A stretch of 7,523 nt of DNA, from contig JAPVSJ010000056.1 in NCBI GenBank assembly GCA_047519745.1, positions 1 to 7,523 on the forward strand, in the 5' to 3' direction. Positions 1-5,210 of this stretch are shown here, piece after piece. Below the pieces are notes generated by a model that searched no databases, was not told the DNA's origin, and saw nothing but the letters and a program-made list of their open reading frames with translations. Within the stretch, counting starts at the first letter, position 1. Each line of letters begins with the position of its first letter. A program made the position numbers and the translations under genes. Origin of the DNA: VRUE01 sp047519745 (GTDB lineage: Bacteria > Actinomycetota > Thermoleophilia > Solirubrobacterales > 70-9).

Positions 1-182
1 GCCTCGCGCCCGGGCTCGGTCACCCAGACCTCGCCCGTCGCGTCCACCCAGCGCACGTAGTCGGGGACGCCACCGAGCCGTGCGCTCGCGACGATCCGGC
101 GCGACTGGCCGTCGACGACGCTCACCGTGCGCGCCGTCCGGTCCGCGACGAAGACGAGCCCGGCGCCGGAGTCGGCCGAGGT
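1..182 (-). CDS. YVTN-type beta-propeller protein, fragment (3' end off the window, 5' end missing)
   Basis: The minus strand reads as a beta-propeller blade in codons aligned to + positions 3, 6, 9 and so on. It shows LVFVADRTARTVSVVDG, then a stretch containing GGVPDYVRWVD and EVWVTEP, typical of YVTN/NHL-like repeat proteins that are usually secreted or periplasmic. Third positions in this frame are almost all G or C, clearly more so than in the opposite frame, so this strand is the coding one up to about position 180. The protein continues off the left edge. To the right there is no Met, Val or Leu start next to the repeat: the frame stays open under the plus-strand gene, and its nearest start-type codon there is a TTG near 500, deep in that gene. 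No signal peptide is seen. I read it as an N-terminally truncated gene, either broken biologically or cut by an assembly join. Its substrate or function cannot be told. Confidence 0.55.
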
Positions 183-194
183 GGTCCCGTCGCC

Positions 195-731
195 GTGGTC
201 CTGGCCGTGATTGCGATCTTCAGCGGCGGCTCCGGCTCCAGCTCCGGCTCCTCTGAAGTCTCCGCGGCCGGCACGGAAAGCGCCGCGGCAGAAAGCGGCA
301 AAGTCACGCAGGCGGTGCTCGAACCGGCCGACGGCAGCGATGCGAGTGGCCGGGCAATCTTCGGCCGGCTGAAGAAAGAAATCGTCCTGCAGGTGACCGG
401 CGAAGGCCTGCAGCCGACCGAAAAGGGCCAGTCCTACATCGTCTGGCTCTACCGCTCGCCGAAACTCACGTTGCGAGTGGGCAGCGTGCCCGTTGACCAA
501 TCCGGCCGCCTCGGTGCCCGCTTCGCGATCCCAGCCGAACTGCTCGCCTACGTCGCCAGCGGCGCTTTTAACCAGATCTACGTCTCCCGGGCCGACGATG
601 CGGCCTACCAGGCCGAGGTCGCGCGGGCGAAAAAGAACAAATCGCTGCCCCGCTACACCGGCGAAACGGTGTTGACGGGCGAAATCACGGGGCCAATCGC
701 GAAAGGCGCAAGCAAAGGCGAAGGCGGCTAG
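195..731 (+). CDS. small exported or membrane-anchored beta-rich protein of unknown function, probably N-terminally truncated
   Basis: The 178-residue product starts at GTG 195 with a short hydrophobic stretch (VLAVIAIF), then a Ser/Gly/Ala-rich linker to about residue 36, then one domain to about residue 167. The domain contains SYIVWLYRSP, VGSVPVDQSGRLG and a Lys-rich end. The layout resembles actinobacterial proteins with one membrane anchor and an extracytoplasmic beta-sandwich; SYIVWLYRSP recalls the C-terminal region of RskA-type anti-sigma factors, but no zinc-finger part is present. GAGGTGG at 178-184 could serve as a ribosome site for GTG 195. However, the hydrophobic segment is too short to span a membrane and no basic residues precede it. 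The frame is also open upstream to the window edge, where the other strand is the better coding one. I therefore think the true N-terminus is lost. Codon use is unlike the neighbours: 11 of 12 Glu are GAA and 7 of 10 Lys are AAA. The stop overlaps the stop of the convergent flavoprotein gene. Confidence 0.7.
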   Translation: MVLAVIAIFSGGSGSSSGSSEVSAAGTESAAAESGKVTQAVLEPADGSDASGRAIFGRLKKEIVLQVTGEGLQPTEKGQSYIVWLYRSPKLTLRVGSVPVDQSGRLGARFAIPAELLAYVASGAFNQIYVSRADDAAYQAEVARAKKNKSLPRYTGETVLTGEITGPIAKGASKGEGG

Positions 732-2359
732 CTCGCCGGAATCAACTTTTCCGGATTCATGATTCCGGCCGGGTCGAGCTGCTGCTTGATTGAGCGAAGG
801 ACGTCGATGCCGACCTTCCCTACCTCGGCCTCCATATAAGGGGCGTGGTCGCGGCCGACGGCGTGGTGGTGGGTGATCGTGCCCTCGCAGGCGACGATGG
901 CTTCTGAGGCGGCGCGCTTGACCGCCTGCCACTGCTCGATCTCCTCACCTCGCCGCGAGCGGGAGATGAAGGTGAAGTAGAGCGAGGCGCCGTCGGCATA
1001 GGCGTGCGAGAGATGGCAGAAGGCGAGGCCGGGCGTGCCCTGGGCCGCGAGCGCGCCGTGGATCGCAGTCGCCACGGCCTCGTGCAGCTCGTGCAAGCGC
1101 GACCAGGTGTGCGAGGTCTCCAGCGTCTCCACCATCGCCCCCATCCCCATCAGCGTGTCGCGTAGGTAGGGCCCCTGGTAGCGGCCGTGCTCCCACGAGC
1201 GCCCAGCCCCCTGGCCGAGGTAGGCGGCGCCGCCACGGCGCAGGGCCCGCACCGCGAGGGCGCGACGGCGGGCGACCGACTCCTCGTCCCCCTCGAAGCC
1301 GACGACGATCAGGCAGCCGCCGCGCTTGCCGCGCAGGCCGAGATAGCCGCCGAAGAGGGTTCCGGCGAGCCCGCGCGGGCCGGAGAGCGCCAGCGATACC
1401 TCGGTCTCCTCCTCGTCGGATACGCGAATCACGTCGGGCAGTCCCGAGCCCTGGGCGAGCGCCCGCACGACCTCGCCCCCCGCCTCGAAGCTCTCGGCGA
1501 TCCAGGCCTCATAGCGCCGCACGCTCGGCAGCGGGCGCACGCGCACGGTGACGTCTGGAATCACCCCAAGGGTCCCCTCCGAGCCGACCACGACCTCGCG
1601 CAGCGCCGGGCCGGCGGCGGTGTGGGGAGTCTCCAGCGTGCGCAGCTCGCCTGCCGGGGCGATCAGCCTCACGGCACTGACCAGCGAGTCGAAGCGGCCG
1701 TAGCCGCTGGAGGCCTGGCCGGCGGAGCGAGTGGCCGCGAAGCCGCCGATCGTCGCGTACTCGAATGACTGCGGGAAGTGGCCGAGGACGACGCCCGCGG
1801 CATTGAGCGCCGCTTCTGCCTCGGGCCCGCGCAGGCCGGCGCCCAGGCGGGCGGTGAGCGAGCGCCGATCGACCTCGACGTCGCGGAGGCGGGTCAGATC
1901 GAGGCTGATCAGCCGCCCGTGGGGACCGCGCAGCGGCGCAACGCCACCGACGACGCTGGTGCCGCCGCCATAGGGGACGACGGCGATTCCCTCCGCCGCG
2001 CAGATCTCCAGCACGCGCCGCACGTCGTCGGCATCCGCGGGAAGCAGAACGGCATCGGGCGCCGCGTCCAGCCGTCCTCCCCGCAAGCGGGCCAAGTCGG
2101 CGTAGCCGCAGCCGGTCGCGTGCCGCACCCGGTCCTCGGTGGAGGTGAAGACGTTGGCCTCGCCGACCGTCTCGACCAGCGCCGACGGAAGCGACTCGGC
2201 CTCGGGCAGCTCAAAGCGATCAAGCTCGGCGGTCAGCGGCCAAGGCTCCAGCTCCCCCACCCGCTCGCGCAGCACCCCCAGCGCCTCGTTGTCCAGCTCC
2301 GGCGCGACAGCGGGATCGCCCCACCCCCACCACTTGGAGTCTCTGCGAGGGTGGCTCAT
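728..2359 (-). CDS. FAD-binding oxidase/transferase of the alkylglycerone-phosphate synthase (AGPS) type
   Basis: The 543-residue product has the architecture of PCMH-type flavoproteins and several traits of AGPS, the enzyme that swaps the acyl chain of acyl-dihydroxyacetone phosphate for a fatty alcohol to make the ether bond. KWWGWGDP lies at residues 9-16; eukaryotic AGPS has a KWNGWG motif there. The FAD-binding part has VVPYGGGTSVVGG (127-139), GHFPQSFEYATIGG (193-206), SSGYGRFDSLV (217-227) and VVGSEGTLGVIPD (257-269). The cap domain ends with SHAYADGASLYFTF and a His triplet (HHH, 497-499), which in AGPS belongs to the active site. The ending GIMNPEKLIP is shared with glycolate oxidase and D-lactate dehydrogenase families, so a 2-hydroxy-acid oxidase remains possible. 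I favour an AGPS-like enzyme; the true substrate is unknown. The ATG directly follows the inverted-repeat element, whose end provides the ribosome site. The gene's stop shares CTAG with the convergent gene. Confidence 0.88.
   Translation of the reverse strand: MSHPRRDSKWWGWGDPAVAPELDNEALGVLRERVGELEPWPLTAELDRFELPEAESLPSALVETVGEANVFTSTEDRVRHATGCGYADLARLRGGRLDAAPDAVLLPADADDVRRVLEICAAEGIAVVPYGGGTSVVGGVAPLRGPHGRLISLDLTRLRDVEVDRRSLTARLGAGLRGPEAEAALNAAGVVLGHFPQSFEYATIGGFAATRSAGQASSGYGRFDSLVSAVRLIAPAGELRTLETPHTAAGPALREVVVGSEGTLGVIPDVTVRVRPLPSVRRYEAWIAESFEAGGEVVRALAQGSGLPDVIRVSDEEETEVSLALSGPRGLAGTLFGGYLGLRGKRGGCLIVVGFEGDEESVARRRALAVRALRRGGAAYLGQGAGRSWEHGRYQGPYLRDTLMGMGAMVETLETSHTWSRLHELHEAVATAIHGALAAQGTPGLAFCHLSHAYADGASLYFTFISRSRRGEEIEQWQAVKRAASEAIVACEGTITHHHAVGRDHAPYMEAEVGKVGIDVLRSIKQQLDPAGIMNPEKLIPAS
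735..769. terminator. inverted repeat at the convergent gene ends, possible bidirectional terminator
   Basis: GCCGGAATCA at 735-744 is perfectly repeated in inverse as TGATTCCGGC at 760-769, with a 15-nt loop. It lies a few bases inside the 3' end of the flavoprotein gene and just past the stop of the plus-strand gene. The two genes share their stop bases, so there is no other room for a terminator. No U-rich run follows the hairpin in either direction. The same bases encode the family-conserved AGIMNPEKLIP ending, so the repeat may be partly coincidental. Confidence 0.3.
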
Positions 2360-2476
2360 CGGCCACTCCCGGTAGGCCTGAAACGTCTTGTACTTTTTCG
2401 GCGGGTGCCCTGGGGGCGCCAGCCCGATAGCGCCCCACCGAAAAAGTTAAGTGGAAGGCCTACCGGGAGTGGCCGC
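2360..2476. mobile_element. MITE-like non-coding element with 20-bp terminal inverted repeats
   Basis: The 20 bases at 2360-2379 are the exact reverse complement of 2456-2475. Inside is a second perfect repeat, ACTTTTTCGG (2392-2401) against CCGAAAAAGT (2438-2447), and a third, GGGGCGC (2413-2419) against GCGCCCC (2430-2436), around a 10-nt loop. The element encodes no protein. CTCAT occurs at 2355-2359 and again at 2477-2481; the match extends to CTCATC if element and repeat share one base. This fits a target-site duplication of 5-6 bp. Removing the element and one repeat copy joins the SRPBCC stop and the flavoprotein start as TGATG, with GGAGGA eight bases before the ATG, a normal coupled junction. 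No transposase is in the window, so it would be non-autonomous. An alternative is a resident regulatory hairpin; only one copy is visible here. Confidence 0.65.
2366..2370 (-). promoter_or_regulatory. ribosome binding site of the AGPS-like gene, inside the element's inverted-repeat arm
   Basis: On the minus strand GGGAG lies six bases before the ATG at 2359. These bases belong to the left arm of the 20-bp inverted repeat and would be fully paired with 2465-2469 if the mRNA folds on itself. Translation of the flavoprotein may thus be hindered unless the stem is opened or transcription starts inside the element. Confidence 0.55.
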
Positions 2477-2480
2477 CTCA

Positions 2481-2942
2481 TCACCGTGGTCCTCCAAGCG
2501 CGGCTTCGAGCCCGTCGAGCGCCTGCTCGAGGATCTTGCCCTGACCACCGCGCATCATCGGCGAGCCCAGCCGCGACATGCCGCGCAGCTTCTGGTCGGA
2601 GGTGAGGCTGACCACGGTCCCGTCCGCCTCGCTCCGCAGCCCGATCTCAACCACCGAGCTGCGCAGGTGCCGTTCGAAGGGGCTGCCGGCGAGCTGCTGC
2701 TCCCATACATAGCGCTCGCCCTCGGCCGAGCTGAGGCAGCGGTAGTCGGCGCGGACTCCGCGCCCTTCAGCCGTCTCGAGGACCTTGGTCCACTGGCTGC
2801 GCTTGCCCTCTGGCTTGCGGTCGACGCTCTCGACCCGGCTCGTCCGCGGCCACCAGCGCGGCAGGCTGTAGGGGTCCGAGATCAGCCCCCAGACCTCCTC
2901 GACGGGGGCGGCTATCGTCCGCCGACGGGTCACGCGGGCCAT
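2481..2942 (-). CDS. SRPBCC (START-like) family protein
   Basis: The 153-residue product matches the SRPBCC fold: a basic first strand (MARVTRRRTIAAPVEEVW), the helix and loop DPYSLPRWWPRTSRVESVD, a run of beta strands, and a long C-terminal helix (GKILEQALDGLEAAL). This fold forms a deep hydrophobic pocket for lipids, polyketides or other apolar ligands and often acts as a carrier, cyclase or coenzyme-binding protein. The length is normal and the whole domain is present. It starts at ATG 2942, 12 bases after the MerR gene's stop. No strong ribosome site is seen, so translation is probably coupled to the gene before it. Before the inferred insertion its stop would have overlapped the start of the AGPS-like gene, so the two proteins may work together, perhaps on a lipid. 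The ligand cannot be read from the sequence. Confidence 0.85.
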   Translation of the reverse strand: MARVTRRRTIAAPVEEVWGLISDPYSLPRWWPRTSRVESVDRKPEGKRSQWTKVLETAEGRGVRADYRCLSSAEGERYVWEQQLAGSPFERHLRSSVVEIGLRSEADGTVVSLTSDQKLRGMSRLGSPMMRGGQGKILEQALDGLEAALGGPR

Positions 2943-2954
2943 CGCAACAGCCGC

Positions 2955-3698
2955 TCAGTCTCCGGCGAGGCGGCGGAGATCTCTGACCAGCAGCAGGTGC
3001 TTGAGGTGGCTGACGGTCGCCGCCAGGCTCTCCAGGCTCTCCAGGGCCTCCTTGCGCCGTTCGGGGTTGCGCGAACGCAGCGACGGGCCCAGCAGCGCTT
3101 CAAGCAGGTTGGCCTCACGATCGGCGGAGGAGCGGAAGACGCGCAGGTTGCGGGCGCCGACCCCGACCCGGGAGAGCTCGTTGGCGGCGCGGACGATCTC
3201 TCGATCGGTCTCGTCGTAGACGGCTTTGCCGTCGCGCTTCTCGGGCTGGACGATGCCGAAGTTCTCCAGCTCGGCGATCAGCTCGGAGCGGGCGCCCGTC
3301 TCCTCGATCACCTCCTCCAGCGTCAGGTAGGCGCTCGAGGTGTTGACCAGGATCGCGCGGCGGACGGTGCCAGCGGTTGGCCGGCGGTCGCCGGCGCCCG
3401 AGCCGAGGTCGATGTCGCCGCCGGCGGCGAGCTCCTGGCGGATCACCCGCAGCGGCAGGAACTCGTCGCGCTGCAGGCGCAGGATCGTGCGCAGGCGCTC
3501 GACGTCGGACTGGCTGTAGAGGCGGTAGCCGCCCTGCGTGCGGCGAGGGGTCAGCAGCTTCTGGTCCTCGAGGTAGCGGATCTTGGAGATCGAGATGTCG
3601 TCGAACTCGTTCTCGAGGATCTTGCAGACCGCGCCGATCGTCAGCGCCTTGCGGGGCCGCGAATCACGCTGGCGAACCTGCTGCTCGGACACTGCCAC
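2955..3698 (-). CDS. ftsR: MerR-family transcriptional regulator, FtsR/Rv1828-like
   Basis: The 247-residue product has an N-terminal MerR winged helix at residues 19-90, with LTIGAVCKIL, then SISKIRYLEDQKLLTPRRT and GGYRLYSQSDVERL. A second region (about 110-205, around LTLEEVIEETGA and GIVQPEKRDGKAVYDETDREIV) looks like another helix-turn-helix-like unit, and the C-terminus is helical. No metal-binding Cys pattern is present, unlike classical metal-sensing MerR proteins. Length and layout fit the actinobacterial FtsR/Rv1828 group, encoded next to the FHA protein GarA in mycobacteria and corynebacteria; FtsR controls ftsZ in Corynebacterium. GTG 3698 is preferred because GGGAG ends five bases before it and the FHA gene's stop is only 9 bases upstream. 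A GTG two codons later is an alternative. It may regulate its own operon through the palindrome at 4538-4554. Confidence 0.88.
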   Translation of the reverse strand: MAVSEQQVRQRDSRPRKALTIGAVCKILENEFDDISISKIRYLEDQKLLTPRRTQGGYRLYSQSDVERLRTILRLQRDEFLPLRVIRQELAAGGDIDLGSGAGDRRPTAGTVRRAILVNTSSAYLTLEEVIEETGARSELIAELENFGIVQPEKRDGKAVYDETDREIVRAANELSRVGVGARNLRVFRSSADREANLLEALLGPSLRSRNPERRKEALESLESLAATVSHLKHLLLVRDLRRLAGD

Positions 3699-3707
3699 GG
3701 GGGCTCC

Positions 3708-4181
3708 CTACTTCTCCAGGTAGCTGAGCTTGTACTTGCCGACCTGGATCTCGTCGCCGTCGGCAAGGCGGTGCGACTCGATCCGGCGCCGGTTGACGTA
3801 GGTGCCGTTGAGCGAGCCGAGGTCATCGATGTAGAAGCCGTCGCGGCGGCGCACCAGCAGGGCGTGGTTGCGGGAGACGGTGACGTCGTCGAGGAAGACG
3901 CCGGCGTCGGGGCTGCGGCCGATGCTGACCCGGTCCTCGCTCACGGTGAAGCTCTCCCCCGCCCGCCCGCCGCCGGAGCGGATGACGAGCGCCGCGCCGC
4001 CCTCCTCGAGCACCTCGTCGATGTCGATCGGCTGCATCTCGCCGGTGTCGTCGACGGTGTAGGTCATCGTCGTCGGCTCGTCCTCGCCGTCTTTGGGCCC
4101 GCCGAGGTAGGCGCCGCACTTCTGGCAGTAGTTGGCGCCCTCGGGGTTGACGAAGCCGCACTCTGGACAGTGGGTGGCCAT
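3708..4181 (-). CDS. zinc-ribbon plus FHA domain protein, GarA/OdhI-like
   Basis: The 157-residue product begins with a zinc ribbon: Cys5, Cys8, Cys19 and Cys22 (CPECGF, YCQKCG). An acidic linker with DEPTTMTYT (T37 and T38) follows, then an FHA domain at about 64-155 with GRSPDAG (88-94), VSRNHA (102-107) and LGSLNGTYVN (121-130). These residues bind phosphothreonine peptides. The Thr-Thr pair ahead of the FHA domain resembles the ETTS motif of GarA/OdhI, which is phosphorylated by PknG or PknB-type kinases. That switches off binding and inhibition of 2-oxoglutarate dehydrogenase, and in mycobacteria of glutamate-metabolism enzymes. The downstream MerR gene is also that of the garA locus. 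The zinc ribbon is absent from textbook GarA; it may add a partner or stabilise the N-terminus. The gene lies 15 bases after the RsiG-like gene and 9 bases before the MerR gene, so co-transcription is likely. Kinase and partner are inferred. Confidence 0.88.
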   Translation of the reverse strand: MATHCPECGFVNPEGANYCQKCGAYLGGPKDGEDEPTTMTYTVDDTGEMQPIDIDEVLEEGGAALVIRSGGGRAGESFTVSEDRVSIGRSPDAGVFLDDVTVSRNHALLVRRRDGFYIDDLGSLNGTYVNRRRIESHRLADGDEIQVGKYKLSYLEK

Positions 4182-4196
4182 CGATCTGCCCCAGCC

Positions 4197-4466
4197 TCAG
4201 GCGGCCGTGTCGTCCTCGGGTGCGCTCTGTGCCTTGCCGGCGAGGATGTCGGTCAGCTGGGCGACGTCGTCGCCCGAGATCAGCGAGTCGCCGCTTTCGT
4301 GCTTGTGGCGCAGCCGGTTGACCAGCTCGGCGCGCAGGATGTCGATCTTGCCGTGCAGGACCCGGCGTTTGTAGGAGATCTCGTTCTCCTCGGTGGTGAG
4401 CTTGTCGATCAGGTCTTTCAGCTCTTCGTCGCTGAGCGAACCCAGATCGGGAAAGGTGTCCTCCAT
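4197..4466 (-). CDS. RsiG-like small helical protein with a c-di-GMP-type motif
   Basis: The 89-residue product is mostly two helices with an acidic tail. The helix around residues 26-54 carries E27, S31, R34, H38 and D42. This spacing, E(x3)S(x2)R(x3)H(x3)D, is the signature by which the anti-sigma factor RsiG binds c-di-GMP, except that the fourth residue of the known motif is Gln. The surrounding ISYKRRVLHGKIDILRAEL also looks like RsiG sequences as I remember them. Streptomyces RsiG has two motif copies and holds the sigma factor WhiG, whereas Rubrobacter RsiG has one copy and works as a dimer; this protein would fit the one-copy form. No sigma factor gene is in the window. It is the first gene of the operon, with AAGGAG four bases before ATG 4466. 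The coding call is firm; the RsiG assignment is a motif-based inference. Confidence 0.75.
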   Translation of the reverse strand: MEDTFPDLGSLSDEELKDLIDKLTTEENEISYKRRVLHGKIDILRAELVNRLRHKHESGDSLISGDDVAQLTDILAGKAQSAPEDDTAA

Positions 4467-4470
4467 CTTG

Positions 4471-4476
4471 CTCCTT
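4471..4476 (-). promoter_or_regulatory. strong ribosome binding site of the RsiG-like gene
   Basis: The minus strand reads AAGGAG four bases before ATG 4466. It is the best Shine-Dalgarno match in the window and fixes the start of the first gene of the operon. Confidence 0.75.
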
Positions 4477-4514
4477 GATTGGGAGACCTTCGCCTCCGTT
4501 GGCCGCGAGGAGCA

Positions 4515-4542
4515 ATTATAGGTCGCTCGGCCAAAGGTTCAA
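4515..4542 (-). promoter_or_regulatory. sigma-70-type promoter of the RsiG-like/FHA/MerR operon
   Basis: On the minus strand TTGAAC (4542-4537) and a perfect TATAAT (4520-4515) are separated by 16 bases. This AT-rich box stands out in a very GC-rich window and lies in the only sizeable gap between pgsA and the next gene. Transcription would start near 4508, giving a leader of about 40 nt before ATG 4466. The -35 overlaps the palindrome at 4538-4554. Confidence 0.7.
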
Positions 4543-4554
4543 CTCTAGGTTGAA
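4538..4554. promoter_or_regulatory. palindromic operator candidate over the -35 box
   Basis: TTCAAC (4538-4543) and GTTGAA (4549-4554) form a perfect 6-bp inverted repeat with the 5-bp centre TCTAG. Each half is preceded or followed by GG, giving an AGGTT repeat on one strand. The site covers five of the six bases of the -35 element and ends two bases before the pgsA stop codon. A dimeric regulator bound here would block polymerase. The MerR protein of the same operon is the obvious candidate, but this is inference; classical MerR sites lie between the -35 and -10 boxes with a longer spacer. Confidence 0.5.
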
Positions 4555-4556
4555 GG

Positions 4557-5210
4557 TTATGGATTCTGGGCGGCTGCTTGCGCCTTGTGCTCGCGCACGG
4601 CGCGCATGCCGGTGCGGGCGTAGAGCACGGTGGCGAGGATCGCCAGGGCGACGCCGACGATCAGCAGCGCCGCCGGCACCCAGCCGGCGAAGACGAGGGC
4701 GAAGAAGATGCCGCCCATGATCGGGAAGACGGAGATGCGCCCCGGCCAGTTGACGGCGATCTCCACCCCGTGGCGCAGCCCGTACTGGGCGAGCGCCAGC
4801 ATCGCTATCTCGCGCACGACGAGCAGCGCCAGCGCCCAGCGCGGCAGCAGCTCGAAGTGCCAGCAGACGATCGCGCCGGAGAGGATCGTGAGGCGGTCGA
4901 TCAGCGGGTCGAGCATCGCCCCCAGGCGGCTGTACTGGCCGGTGACCCGGGCGAGGAAGCCGTCGAGGTAGTCGCCGGCGGCGATCAGCCAGAAGAGCGT
5001 CGCCGAGGCGACGCTGCGGCCGTCGCCCGATTCGAAGGCGAGGTAGAGGAAGACCGGCAGCCCCGCAAGGCGCAGGTAGCCGACCAGGTTGGGCAGCGTC
5101 CAGGGATTGAGCGGTTCGCCCTCTCGCGTCTGCCTGGGCGGTGGACCGCTGCGGTCGAGGCCGAAGAGCCGGCGGATGCGGCCACGCCCGAAGGGAGCTG
5201 CGTCAGCCAT
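4557..5210 (-). CDS. pgsA: CDP-alcohol phosphatidyltransferase, probably phosphatidylglycerophosphate synthase
   Basis: The 217-residue membrane protein carries the complete family signature D(x2)DG(x2)AR(x8)G(x3)D(x3)D as D80, D83, G84, A87, R88, G97, D101 and D105. These residues bind the metal and the CDP-diacylglycerol. Several hydrophobic segments follow (about 50-60, 70-80, 105-145 and 160-198), as expected for a six-helix enzyme of the inner membrane. LNPWTLPNLVGYLRLAGLPV before the first helix is typical of PgsA, which joins CDP-diacylglycerol and glycerol-3-phosphate. The signature alone does not exclude phosphatidylinositol-phosphate or cardiolipin synthase activity. There is a hydrophilic N-terminal stretch of about 34 residues. 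The start codon lies inside the end of proS (8-nt overlap), implying translational coupling. Its stop is immediately followed by the palindrome and promoter of the next operon. Confidence 0.88.
   Translation of the reverse strand: MADAAPFGRGRIRRLFGLDRSGPPPRQTREGEPLNPWTLPNLVGYLRLAGLPVFLYLAFESGDGRSVASATLFWLIAAGDYLDGFLARVTGQYSRLGAMLDPLIDRLTILSGAIVCWHFELLPRWALALLVVREIAMLALAQYGLRHGVEIAVNWPGRISVFPIMGGIFFALVFAGWVPAALLIVGVALAILATVLYARTGMRAVREHKAQAAAQNP

Noticed and set aside
122..307. 61-residue minus-strand frame with Glu-Pro repeats
   Set aside because: It is in a different frame from the beta-propeller on the same strand and opposite the plus-strand protein. The repeats are just the complement of the Ser/Gly linker codons.
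2360..2475. Palindrome as a simple Rho-independent terminator
   Set aside because: The arms are 76 bases apart, the stem is 20 bp long with two inner stems, and no U-run follows on either strand. Direct flanking repeats fit an inserted element better.
1187..2605. Two plus-strand frames opposite the flavoprotein gene (193 and 275 residues)
   Set aside because: They are mirror frames of a conserved FAD protein with no domain signs. The second also runs through the palindromic element.
2451..4478. 675-residue plus-strand open frame
   Set aside because: It lies antisense to five genes with clear domains and ribosome sites. Its product is a low-complexity Ala/Gly/Leu/Asp/Val string, typical of the mirror frame of GC-rich genes.
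3823..4515. 230-residue minus-strand frame across the FHA and RsiG-like genes
   Set aside because: It is an Arg-rich out-of-frame reading that covers the promoter and two well-supported genes.
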